Origin: Candidatus Babeliales bacterium
GTDB lineage: Bacteria > Babelota > Babeliae > Babelales > UASB340
Direction: 5' to 3'
Length of the DNA stretch: 40,758 nucleotides
NCBI GenBank assembly: GCA_023133515.1
Contig: JAGLWI010000007.1
Coordinates: forward strand, 1-40,758
Position numbers and translations under genes: made by a program. Of the stretch, positions 24,959-32,649 are shown piece by piece. The stretch's first letter is position 1; every line of letters starts with the position of its first letter. The notes beneath the pieces were generated by a model, which did not search any database, was not told where the DNA came from, and worked only from the letters and a program-made list of their open reading frames with translations.

Positions 24959-25904
24959 TAAATTGTTCCTCTACCATTTTTTCTATCTTTAATGTTAAAC
25001 TTAATGCAGTAATATCGTTTTTGATATCATAAAGTTTTTTTCCTGTTTTTATTGATTTTATAAAATTTTCTATCTCTAATTTTAATGGGTTATCTTTATA
25101 GACAAAAAGTCTTTCTATTGTTCCTTCTTGCTTATATTTTAACTGATTTGTTCCGATTTTGACACTGTCACTTGTGTTTTTATAAATAGAGATATCTTGA
25201 GTTGTGAAGTCTAATTTTATAAAAGAATTTTTTTGATGAATAAGCATTGTACGTTGTTTTGTTTGAGAAATTCTACTTGATATGATATTTGCAATTGTTC
25301 CATTTTCAAAACCAAGTTGTACTACTCCAAGGTCGCTCTTTTCGGTTTGGATTTTATTGGCAATAACATTTATTATTTTTACATTAGAATTTACAAGATT
25401 AGTTATTAGATCTAGATCATGTATCATTAGATCTAAAATAACGCTATCTTTTTGTACTCTGCTTGCAAATGGTCCTACTCTATAACATTCTATTAAAAAA
25501 GGGTTTTGAATAATTTTTTTCAATTCTTGAATTGCTCCATTAAATCTTTCAACATGTCCTATATGAAGTGCTCTTTTTTTATCTTGAGCTATTTTAAAAA
25601 GTGTTTTTGCTTCTTGAAGATTTTTTGTTATTGGTTTTTCAACAAGAACGTGTTTTGAGCGTAAAAGACAATCTTTTGTTATTGAAAAATGAAATTGTGT
25701 TGGAACGGCTATAATTACACCATCAACTTTATCAATCCAGTCCTGATAATTATGTGCTTTTAATACATTTGATTGTTTTACTTTTTTCCAGTTTTCTTCA
25801 TTTGGATCTGCAATTGCAACAAGTTCTAGGCTTGTTATCAATTTACTTGCAGAAAGGTGATATCCACCCATATGACCTAATCCAATTATACCTAATTTAA
25901 CCAT
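24891..25904 (-). CDS. Gfo/Idh/MocA oxidoreductase in the lipid A operon (GnnA-like)
   Basis: This is a 337-aa NAD(P)-dependent dehydrogenase. The Rossmann motif G-I-I-G-L-G-H-M-G is at residues 5-13. E-K-P-I-T-K-N, which holds the catalytic Lys, is near 94-100. H-V-E-R-F-N and L-D-L-M-I-H-D-L-D are typical of the subgroup found beside lpxA. Some members (GnnA) oxidise the 3-OH of UDP-GlcNAc so that the aminotransferase GnnB can make UDP-GlcNAc3N for amide-linked lipid A. No GnnB gene is in this window. The gene overlaps lpxA by 8 nt. Its last 22 codons run 68 nt into lpxI and look like an extension (C-G-H-I-W-N-R-K) beyond the usual family end. Confidence 0.85.
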   Translation of the reverse strand: MVKLGIIGLGHMGGYHLSASKLITSLELVAIADPNEENWKKVKQSNVLKAHNYQDWIDKVDGVIIAVPTQFHFSITKDCLLRSKHVLVEKPITKNLQEAKTLFKIAQDKKRALHIGHVERFNGAIQELKKIIQNPFLIECYRVGPFASRVQKDSVILDLMIHDLDLITNLVNSNVKIINVIANKIQTEKSDLGVVQLGFENGTIANIISSRISQTKQRTMLIHQKNSFIKLDFTTQDISIYKNTSDSVKIGTNQLKYKQEGTIERLFVYKDNPLKLEIENFIKSIKTGKKLYDIKNDITALSLTLKIEKMVEEQFNDCGHIWNRKPTTTSMQKSTCI

Positions 25905-26736
25905 CTATATGTTCCTTTGAATTTGATTTTCTAGAAACACCTCGTTTACTATTTTGAATAAATTCCAAAAATTTTTGAACATTTTCATCTTTACCCCAGC
26001 TTGCTTCTGAGTTTTTTTGTGATAATTTTTTTATGTCATTTAATAAAACTTTATTTTGAAAGAAAAGTTTAGTTACATGTTTTAATGAATTTATATTATT
26101 TTGATTTAAACCAGCTCTTTTTAGTGCTACTACGTTTAATCCATAAAATTTTGCTGGTAATCCACTAAAAAGGCAGAACGGTGCAAGATCTTGTCTTGTA
26201 GCACTAAATGGGGCAAGAGCGCAGTATTGACCAATTCTGCAAAATTGATGAGAAGCGCAGTTTGCCATTAAAAATGCATTTTTTCCAATAAAAACATGTC
26301 CACCTAAATTGACATTATTTATTAAGGTGACATTATCTTGCAATATTACATCATGTGCTATATGGCAGTAACTCATGATATAGCAATTATTACCAATGTT
26401 AGTTGTACCATTTTCATATTTTGAGGAACCAATTGATACAAATTCTCTAATTGTACAGTTGTTGCCAATTATAATTGAGCCGAGACTTTTGTATGTATCA
26501 AGACTTTGAGCAGGAAAACCTATTGAAACATTAGGGTAGATTCGAGTATTTTTATGTATTTTTACTTTGCCAATTATTGAACAGAATGGGCCTATTTTGA
26601 CATTATGATCAAGTTCTACATTTGGACCTAAAATAGATGTTTTATGGATATATGTTTGATTTGTGTTGAAAAAATTTTCTTCAAACCTAAAATTAATTGA
26701 TTTTGTTATTGATTTAGGTTTACTTGATGTTTTCAC
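25897..26736 (-). CDS. lpxA: Acyl-ACP--UDP-N-acetylglucosamine O-acyltransferase LpxA
   Basis: This is a 279-aa left-handed beta-helix acyltransferase, the first enzyme of lipid A synthesis. Hexapeptide repeats (I-G-x-x-x) run from about residue 30 to 190. The catalytic His lies in C-H-I-A-H-D. The G-L-P-A-K-F-Y-G-L-N block and the helical C-terminal domain (A-L-K-R-A-G) are as in LpxA. About 24 residues precede the usual family start (Y-I-H-K-T here) and no other ATG lies between, so this extension seems real. It is first in the lpxA, dehydrogenase, lpxI cluster and lies 45 nt downstream of tRNA-Gln. Confidence 0.95.
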   Translation of the reverse strand: MKTSSKPKSITKSINFRFEENFFNTNQTYIHKTSILGPNVELDHNVKIGPFCSIIGKVKIHKNTRIYPNVSIGFPAQSLDTYKSLGSIIIGNNCTIREFVSIGSSKYENGTTNIGNNCYIMSYCHIAHDVILQDNVTLINNVNLGGHVFIGKNAFLMANCASHQFCRIGQYCALAPFSATRQDLAPFCLFSGLPAKFYGLNVVALKRAGLNQNNINSLKHVTKLFFQNKVLLNDIKKLSQKNSEASWGKDENVQKFLEFIQNSKRGVSRKSNSKEHIDG

Positions 26737-26781
26737 TTTACTTGACTCAACTTTCTAATTTTTTGAAATTTACATTTATCT

Positions 26782-26856
26782 TGGCTGGGGTGGAAGGATT
26801 CGAACCTCCGTATGGCGGTACCAAAAACCGCTGCCTTACCACTTGGCTACACCCCA
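26782..26856 (-). tRNA. tRNA-Gln (anticodon UUG)
   Basis: On the minus strand this 75-nt gene folds into a standard cloverleaf. The 7-bp acceptor stem is TGGGGTG/CACCCCA with discriminator G and an encoded CCA end (26782-26784). The D stem is GCC/GGC. The anticodon stem GCGGT/ACCGC has the loop TTTTGGT, so the anticodon is UUG. The T arm is GGAGG-TTCGAAT-CCTCC. It sits between spoVG and lpxA and may be co-transcribed with them. Confidence 0.97.
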
Positions 26857-26909
26857 ACTATGATTTTAAAGATTTCTAAATTAAAGTTTATTACATTTAT
26901 TCTTTATTT

Positions 26910-27173
26910 TCAAATTGATTCTATAGCTTTTTTATATTCTTCTATAATTCTTTCTTCTATTATTTTGCGTGTTTCAGCATTTAGAGGATGGACTATATCT
27001 TTAAAAGAACCATCTTTTTTTCGTCTTGATGGCATGGAGACGAACAGTCCTTTGTTGTCGCTTTTTATAATTTTCATATCTCGTATAATAAAACAACCAT
27101 CTATAACCATGGTTGCATAACCCTTAAGCTTTCCTTCATTTGCAAGATATATTTTTACTTCTGTGATTTCCAT
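26910..27173 (-). CDS. spoVG: SpoVG family RNA/DNA-binding regulator
   Basis: This is an 87-aa SpoVG, a small nucleic-acid-binding protein known from Firmicutes sporulation and virulence control and from Borrelia. The start E-I-T-E-V-K-I-Y and the blocks L-K-G-Y-A-T-M-V-I-D, F-I-I-R-D-M-K-I-I, and M-P-S-R-R-K-K-D-G followed by D-I-V-H-P-L-N are diagnostic. I chose the ATG at 27173 because it matches the family start and has an aagga ribosome-binding site; an upstream alternative at 27230 would add 19 residues. This organism shows no sign of sporulation, so a role in global regulation is more likely. Confidence 0.93.
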   Translation of the reverse strand: MEITEVKIYLANEGKLKGYATMVIDGCFIIRDMKIIKSDNKGLFVSMPSRRKKDGSFKDIVHPLNAETRKIIEERIIEEYKKAIESI

Positions 27174-27305
27174 TGATACATCCTTACTTGTAGTGATTTT
27201 TTTGATTAAACTCACCTTTCTTTGCAACATTATTTATTATGTATGCTAAGTGCTGTAAATTTAAATATTGGATGATAATTTGTCAATGATTGTATTTTTA
27301 AATAT

Positions 27306-28235
27306 CTATATTTTTTCTGCTGTTCTTAATTTAGCCGATCTAGATGATGCGTTTTCTTTTATTTCTTTTTGAGTTGGTATTATTGGTTTTGGTGTTATTA
27401 TTTTTAGTTCTTCTTTTTTTTCTTTAAAAAAGTTTTTGATGATTCGATCTTCTAATGAATGAAAGCTTATGCAGACTATTCTTGATTTAGGCGTTAAAAA
27501 TTTTATAGAGGTTGAAAGAAATTGTTGCATATTTTCGAGTTCTTTATTTACAAATATTCGTAGTGCTTGAAATACTTTTGTAGCAGGGTGGATATAATAT
27601 CTTCTTTTTGCCATTTTATATTTTGGAATCACTTCCTCTACAAGATTTGTTAGTTGTCCTGTTGTTTTAAATTTTTCTTTTTTTCTGTATTCGACAATTT
27701 TTTTGGCAATTTGTCTTGCATATTTTTCTTCACCTAAATCAAAAAATATTTTTGTTAGATTTTTTTCACTATATCTATTTAAAATGTCTGATGCTTTAAA
27801 GTAATAGTGTGCTTTTGATATACGCATATCAAGTGGAGTATCTTTTTGAAATGAAATTCCTGGGGTTTGTTCAATTTGAATCTGAGATATTCCAAAATCC
27901 GCCAAAATTCCATCTACTTTTATTATTTTTTCTTTTTTAAAGATTTTGTGTATTAAAGCAAAATTTCCCCATAAAACTTTTAGACGTTTTCCATATTTTT
28001 TTTGAAGTGGTGGAGCGTTTTTTTCGATCGTTTTTTTATCCCAATCGAATGCAATAACTTTGCATGTTTTTACTTTTTCTAGGATGGCTTTTGTATGACC
28101 ACCGCCACCAAATGTTACGTCAAGATATGTTTTATTAGGTTCAATTTTCAGATATTTTAATACCTCTGCTACCATTACTGGCTTATGGATTACTTTTTTT
28201 TCTTGATTTATCTTTTCATTAATTTTTTTATTCAT
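27306..28235 (-). CDS. rsmH: 16S rRNA (cytosine-1402-N4)-methyltransferase RsmH
   Basis: This is a 309-aa SAM-dependent enzyme that methylates C1402 in the ribosomal P site. A 16-residue Lys/Asn-rich extension precedes the family start H-K-P-V-M. SAM-binding D-V-T-F-G-G-G-G-H-T follows, then D-W-D, D-G-I-L-A-D-F-G-I-S, P-L-D-M-R, and the C-terminal I-S-F-H-S-L-E-D-R-I block. It usually sits in the mraZ-rsmH-ftsL-ftsI cluster, but here it stands between an unknown putative lipoprotein and spoVG, so that cluster has been broken up. Confidence 0.96.
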   Translation of the reverse strand: MNKKINEKINQEKKVIHKPVMVAEVLKYLKIEPNKTYLDVTFGGGGHTKAILEKVKTCKVIAFDWDKKTIEKNAPPLQKKYGKRLKVLWGNFALIHKIFKKEKIIKVDGILADFGISQIQIEQTPGISFQKDTPLDMRISKAHYYFKASDILNRYSEKNLTKIFFDLGEEKYARQIAKKIVEYRKKEKFKTTGQLTNLVEEVIPKYKMAKRRYYIHPATKVFQALRIFVNKELENMQQFLSTSIKFLTPKSRIVCISFHSLEDRIIKNFFKEKKEELKIITPKPIIPTQKEIKENASSRSAKLRTAEKI

Positions 28236-28281
28236 TGATAGCTCTTTTAATTATTTTTTGCCAATTTTATATGTTATAAGA

Positions 28282-29202
28282 TTAAAAAATTATTTTATCT
28301 TTTTGTATTGGTTGTATCGAGAAATCAATTAAATCTCCTTTTGTACCATATTGCTCTATTTCTAATACAATTTTTTTATTTTTTATAGCAGCAAGCCTGC
28401 CAATGTCAATTTTGTTACTTGGGTTTAATAGTTCAAAAGTTATTTTTTCAGCCAAAGCTTGTTCATTTTCTTCAAAGATTGCTAGTGTTCCTCTTGCATA
28501 TTTTCTATTATAATCTTTTATTATTGTGTCTGCATCGATTAGTGCATGTTTTCCCGGTTTAAGTTTTTTTATTGGTGTTTTATCATATTTCCATATGGAT
28601 GTTTCTTCTTTTATTTGATATATAAAACAACACAAATATATTGTTTTACCTGTTTTATTTTCAACAATAAAATCTAATTCTGGATGTTTAATTTTTAGAA
28701 GTTTTTTTGGTATGATATCAAAATCTAAAGATTTTCCCTTGAAGCCGTATTTTTCTATTTGAATTATGACCATTTTATTTTTTAATTTATAAAGTTGATC
28801 AAGATCTATTTTATGTTTATTATTTAATAATGCATATGTGGAGTCTTCAGCATCTTTTCTATTTTCGAATATACCTAGTGCGCCATATACGTTTTTTCTA
28901 TTTTGTTTATCTTTAATTGTATCTATATCAATTTGGATTGTTTGATTGTTCTTTAGCTCATATATATTAGATTTATCCCATCTCCATTGAGCAAAAGATT
29001 GTGTATCAAGAAGAAGTTGTTTTTTTATATAAGAAAAACATGTGATATAAATTGTGTGACCAGTAGAATTTTTTACGCAAAAATCAATCTCAGATTTTTT
29101 TTCAAAAGAAAGCTGTGATTTTTTAACGCATCCGCAAGTTAATAAAAATATAATAATTATTGTTATAGATATTAATACTGAAAAAATATTTCTTGGTTTC
29201 AT
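28282..29202 (-). CDS. Putative lipoprotein with two tandem copies of an unknown domain
   Basis: This is a 306-aa exported protein of no recognised family. Residues 1-25 form a hydrophobic signal ending L-L-T-C-G-C, a possible though not canonical lipobox. The mature part is two copies of one domain of about 125 residues, at roughly 39-164 and 176-298. Paired landmarks are T-G-H-T-I-Y-I-T-C-F and T-G-K-T-I-Y-L-C-C-F; G-A-L-G-I-F-E and G-T-L-A-I-F-E; and E-K-Y-G-F-K-G-K-S-L-D-F and E-Q-Y-G-T-K-G-D-L-I-D-F. The domain looks beta-rich and may be a periplasmic or surface binding module. The gene lies between dnaA and rsmH with no functional link. Confidence 0.75.
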   Translation of the reverse strand: MKPRNIFSVLISITIIIIFLLTCGCVKKSQLSFEKKSEIDFCVKNSTGHTIYITCFSYIKKQLLLDTQSFAQWRWDKSNIYELKNNQTIQIDIDTIKDKQNRKNVYGALGIFENRKDAEDSTYALLNNKHKIDLDQLYKLKNKMVIIQIEKYGFKGKSLDFDIIPKKLLKIKHPELDFIVENKTGKTIYLCCFIYQIKEETSIWKYDKTPIKKLKPGKHALIDADTIIKDYNRKYARGTLAIFEENEQALAEKITFELLNPSNKIDIGRLAAIKNKKIVLEIEQYGTKGDLIDFSIQPIQKDKIIF

Positions 29203-29307
29203 ATTAATTCTCCCAAGCTTATAAAGTTTTGTTGTTTTTACATGTTGATATTATCAGATTTATTTTACAATCTAAATGATTTATCAAATTACAGTGAGTT
29301 TTAAAAT

Positions 29308-30720
29308 TTAAGCCATTAATATTTTTTGTTCTATGACATTCAGTTTTTGTGCAAAAGATTTGTCTAAATCCAATATTTTTTCTACTTTCGATATTGCATG
29401 AAGTACAGTTGAGTGGTCTCTTTTGCCAACAAATTCTCCTATGGTTTGTAAAGAGCAAAAGGTTAATTTTTTCATCATGTAAAATGCTACTTGGCGAACC
29501 GTTGAAATATTTTTATGTCGTTTTTTTGATTTTAGGTCGTTTATTGAAACTGAATAATGTTTAGCGATGATTTTTAAAACCTTATCTAGCATTATTCCTT
29601 CTTTCTTTTTCTCATTCAAATTTAATAAAACACGTTTTGCCATATCTAAAGTTACAGGTTGATTTGTAAGTGTTGAAAAGGCTCCGACTCTAATTAATGC
29701 ACCTTCAAGTTCTCTTATATTTGATGTGATTCGAGAGGCAATAAAATTTGCTACCTCATCATCTAGTTTTATTGAATGCATTATAGATTTTTTTTTCAGG
29801 ATTGCTATTTTGGTTTCCAGATCAGGGATTTGAATATCTACTACTAATCCCCATTCTAATCTTGATCTAAGACGATCTTGTAAACCGGTAATTTCTTTTG
29901 GAAATGTATCGCTTGAAAGAATTATATGTTTTTGCTGTTCATATAGTGAATTAAATATGTGAAAAAAACTTTCTTGTGTTTGTTCTTTATTTGATAGAAA
30001 TTGAATATCATCTACCATGAGAATATCAATTTTTTGATATTTTTCTCGAAATTGATGTGTTTTGTCAAATCTTATAGAATTTATAAACTCATTTATAAAA
30101 CGGTCAGATGTAATATATCCTATTTTGGTAAAAGGATTTTTTGTTTTTAATTCATTACCAATGGCATAAAGTAAATGTGTTTTTCCAAGGCCTGTTCCGC
30201 CATAAATGAAAAGTGGATTATATACCTTTCCTAGATTTTGACAAACAGCATAGGCTGCAGCATGAGCAAGAGAATTATTAGGGCCAACTACAAAAGAATC
30301 AAATGTGTAGATTTCATTAATATTGCATGTTTTGTTTTTTTGACTTTGTATGGGTAACTTAGTTAATGTTACTTTACTTTTTTCTTGATTAGAAATATTT
30401 TCTTCTTTTTGTGATTTATTATCTTTGTGTACTATGTAGGCAGGAATTATATCTTTTTTTTGATTTGAATCTGTAATATTACATTTAAACAATACATCAA
30501 CACTGTTTGTGTTTAAAAGTCTGCTTATATGAGTTTTTATAAGTGTAAGATAATGTTCTTGAAGCCATTTTCTTACAAATTGATTTGGGACTTTTAAGTA
30601 AATTGTTTTTTCTTTTTGATCCCATTTTTCTAATGCTACAGCTTTAAACCAAGTTTCTACTACTTGACTTCCAGCCTCTTCTTTGATGATTTTTAAAAAT
30701 TCTTCCCAAATAAGTTGCAC
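29308..30720 (-). CDS. dnaA: Chromosomal replication initiator DnaA
   Basis: This 470-aa AAA+ initiator binds DnaA boxes and unwinds oriC. Domain I (about 1-80) has the W-F-K-A helix. A variable linker follows to about 135. The AAA+ domain has Walker A G-G-T-G-L-G-K-T at 174-181 and Walker B I-L-M-V-D-D near 233-238. Domain IV ends with the DnaA signature G-K-R-D-H-S-T-V-L-H-A. The usual neighbours dnaN and gyrB are absent. I see no cluster of TTATCCACA-like boxes in the flanking gaps, so oriC is probably elsewhere. Confidence 0.97.
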   Translation of the reverse strand: MQLIWEEFLKIIKEEAGSQVVETWFKAVALEKWDQKEKTIYLKVPNQFVRKWLQEHYLTLIKTHISRLLNTNSVDVLFKCNITDSNQKKDIIPAYIVHKDNKSQKEENISNQEKSKVTLTKLPIQSQKNKTCNINEIYTFDSFVVGPNNSLAHAAAYAVCQNLGKVYNPLFIYGGTGLGKTHLLYAIGNELKTKNPFTKIGYITSDRFINEFINSIRFDKTHQFREKYQKIDILMVDDIQFLSNKEQTQESFFHIFNSLYEQQKHIILSSDTFPKEITGLQDRLRSRLEWGLVVDIQIPDLETKIAILKKKSIMHSIKLDDEVANFIASRITSNIRELEGALIRVGAFSTLTNQPVTLDMAKRVLLNLNEKKKEGIMLDKVLKIIAKHYSVSINDLKSKKRHKNISTVRQVAFYMMKKLTFCSLQTIGEFVGKRDHSTVLHAISKVEKILDLDKSFAQKLNVIEQKILMA

Positions 30721-30859
30721 GAATGCCTCGTTTTTATTGTTTGATTTTTGTTAAAAGTTTATTAAAATTAATATTGCTGAATATATTTTAAATTATATCA
30801 AAGTACTTTTTTGTTGAACATTAAATTTATTTAACTGCAAAAATTGTTATTTTTGGTTT
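30721..30859. other. Divergent intergenic region, dnaA / TPR lipoprotein
   Basis: This 139-nt AT-rich gap lies between two divergently transcribed genes, so both promoters should be here, but no hexamer pair stands out. No DnaA box close to TTATNCACA is present on either strand, so autoregulation by DnaA boxes is not visible. Confidence 0.35.
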
Positions 30860-31567
30860 ATGAATAAAATTTTTTTCTTAAATTTTTTATTTTTAGAGTT
30901 TCTTATAATTACATTTTTTTTTGGTTGCTCAAAAAAGAAAAATGTAAATTTGGCTCGTACTTATTATAAATTAAGTTTATTGGATTTGAGTAGTGAAGAT
31001 AAATTGGGAAAGGCGCCTTCTCAAAATTCTTATAAAAAGGCTCTTTGTAATATAGAAAAAGCAATTGAACAGGAAGCAAGAGCGGAATATTTGGCTATTA
31101 AGGGAACAATTTTATTTAAATTGAATAAAGAGGAAGAGGGATATGAATTTTTTCAGAAGGCTTTGCATGTAAAGTCTGACCCTCAAATAAAAACTGAAAT
31201 TTTGAATAACAAAGCTTGCCTTTTAGCTCAACTTGGAATGAAAAGTAATCAGGATGAAAAGATAGAGAAAGCTTTGCAGATTTGGTTAGATTTGCAGGAT
31301 AATAAAGATTATTTAACTCCAGAAGTTGCATTTTTTAATCAAAGTAAGGTTTGTTTTTATAAAAAAGAGTTTGAAAAAGCCAAAGAAAATCTTGTTGAGG
31401 CTGTATCTTTGGAACCAGATTATCTTGATGCTCATTATTATTTATCATTTATTGCCTATAATTTAAATGATTTTAATCTTGCTAAAGATCATATTGAAAC
31501 TGTTTTGTTACTAGAACCAACACACAAAGGTGCGCAGCAACTGAAATTTCTTTTGCAAAAACAGTGA
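30860..31567 (+). CDS. TPR-repeat lipoprotein
   Basis: This is a 235-aa exported protein. Residues 1-23 form a signal peptide ending F-F-G-C, a lipobox-like site, so the product is probably lipidated at C23. The rest is helical, with tetratricopeptide repeats at about 40-75, 76-110, 140-175 and 180-215. TPR cores such as Y-L-A-I-K-G-T-I-L-F-K-L and A-V-S-L-E-P-D-Y-L-D-A-H-Y are clear. TPR lipoproteins act as protein-interaction adaptors in outer-membrane assembly, cell-wall machinery or secretion. The partner cannot be told. It is followed about 100 nt later by the thioredoxin-like protein in the same direction. Confidence 0.8.
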   Translation: MNKIFFLNFLFLEFLIITFFFGCSKKKNVNLARTYYKLSLLDLSSEDKLGKAPSQNSYKKALCNIEKAIEQEARAEYLAIKGTILFKLNKEEEGYEFFQKALHVKSDPQIKTEILNNKACLLAQLGMKSNQDEKIEKALQIWLDLQDNKDYLTPEVAFFNQSKVCFYKKEFEKAKENLVEAVSLEPDYLDAHYYLSFIAYNLNDFNLAKDHIETVLLLEPTHKGAQQLKFLLQKQ

Positions 31568-31673
31568 TTTGTTGATACTACGTTATCTTTTTTTTTAAAA
31601 TAAAACTGAAGTTAGTTATAAATCTTAATTGGATTTTTTACTTGTATTATCTTTTAGCTTGGGGGAGTTAGGG

Positions 31674-32384
31674 ATGAAAAATTTTTTCAGTATTTTTTTA
31701 ATTTTCATTTTTTCAATCTTTTATAGTCTTTTTTCAAGTCAGCCTCCAGAATATGGTCTTATTTTTGGTAGCAATAATAAAAAAAATGTTGTTGCTAGGT
31801 ATTTAAAAGGGAGAAAAAAACAATCTTTTTCTATTGATATTAGTAATATGCGTGAAAAGAAAATGGATAAGTCTGAGAGTGAAGTTTTTAAAGTTAAAAA
31901 TTTACCAGAGTTTTTATATCTTTATTCAAAAAATCTTAAACCTATAATAATAAAAATATTTTACGGTAACGATGCTTTTAAGAATGAGTTTCATGATTTG
32001 GCTGATCAAATGAAAAATAAAGCATTTTTTATCTCCATTGATGCAAACAATAATCCTCCACTTGTTCAACTTTTTACTTTAATACTTACTTCAAAAGGCA
32101 TATCATTTCCTAATGGACTTGAACGATTTCCTATGTTTTTATTTTGTAATAGTGGATTTATAGAGATTCAAAAAAGGGGAATTTTAAACTTTAAAAAAGA
32201 AAGTTTAGAGCTTTTAATTTCTCCAGGACCGGGTTCTTTCAAGAAAAATGAGATTATTATTGCAATAAACAAAAAAGTTGAAAAACAAGATAATTATGGC
32301 ATAAAAGCATTGCAAGAAGAAAATTCTTTATGGCAAAGACTTAGAAAGTGGTTAGGCTCAAGATTTAAGATTAAAAACCCATAA
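31674..32384 (+). CDS. Exported protein with possible thioredoxin-like fold
   Basis: This is a 236-aa protein. I start at the ATG at 31674 because it begins a signal peptide (about 1-21) and follows a GGGGG tract in Shine-Dalgarno position. A frame opening at 31629 would add 15 residues and read through that tract. Residues 95-180 suggest a thioredoxin-like fold: a strand I-I-I-K-I-F-Y, a helix, a strand F-I-S-I-D-A, and an F-P-M-F-L-F-C segment where thioredoxins have a cis-Pro strand. The active-site C-x-x-C is absent, so redox activity is unlikely. Fold assignment is tentative. Confidence 0.65.
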   Translation: MKNFFSIFLIFIFSIFYSLFSSQPPEYGLIFGSNNKKNVVARYLKGRKKQSFSIDISNMREKKMDKSESEVFKVKNLPEFLYLYSKNLKPIIIKIFYGNDAFKNEFHDLADQMKNKAFFISIDANNNPPLVQLFTLILTSKGISFPNGLERFPMFLFCNSGFIEIQKRGILNFKKESLELLISPGPGSFKKNEIIIAINKKVEKQDNYGIKALQEENSLWQRLRKWLGSRFKIKNP

Positions 32385-32552
32385 AAATGGTCCAAGTTGC
32401 ACTTTTTCTAGAAAAACAGCTAAAAAATGCCTTTTAATTTCTATTTTTGATAAAAAATATGATTTTTAATACCTATTTTACAAATATAAATATTTATTTA
32501 TACTTAGGTTTAGTATTTAGTGTTTTTAAGGCATTTGAAATATAAAAATTAT

Positions 32553-32585
32553 TTGTTCAAACTAAGTATTAGTTATTTTGAACAA
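32553..32585 (+). promoter_or_regulatory. Bulged hairpin or operator upstream of the 32650 gene
   Basis: TTGTTCAAA at 32553-32561 pairs with TTTGAACAA at 32577-32585. Inner CTAA/TTAG pairs could extend the stem across a small bulge to a 3-nt loop. No T-run follows, so it is not a terminator. It lies in a 265-nt gap, with a direct repeat GAGGTTATC nearby, the second copy of which forms the gene's ribosome-binding site. It could be a repressor site or a leader structure. Confidence 0.4.
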
Positions 32586-32649
32586 GGGAAATGTGAGGTT
32601 ATCGTTTTTTTTATTTTATTAACGTTTTTTAATTAAGGAGGTTATCATT

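Noticed and set aside
27174-27230. Longer SpoVG starting at 27230
   Set aside because: The extra 19 residues are not part of the family, and the ATG at 27173 has its own ribosome-binding site.
29203-30859. Replication origin around dnaA
   Set aside because: The gaps on both sides of dnaA have no cluster of TTATCCACA-like boxes and no dnaN neighbour. AT-richness alone means nothing in this genome.
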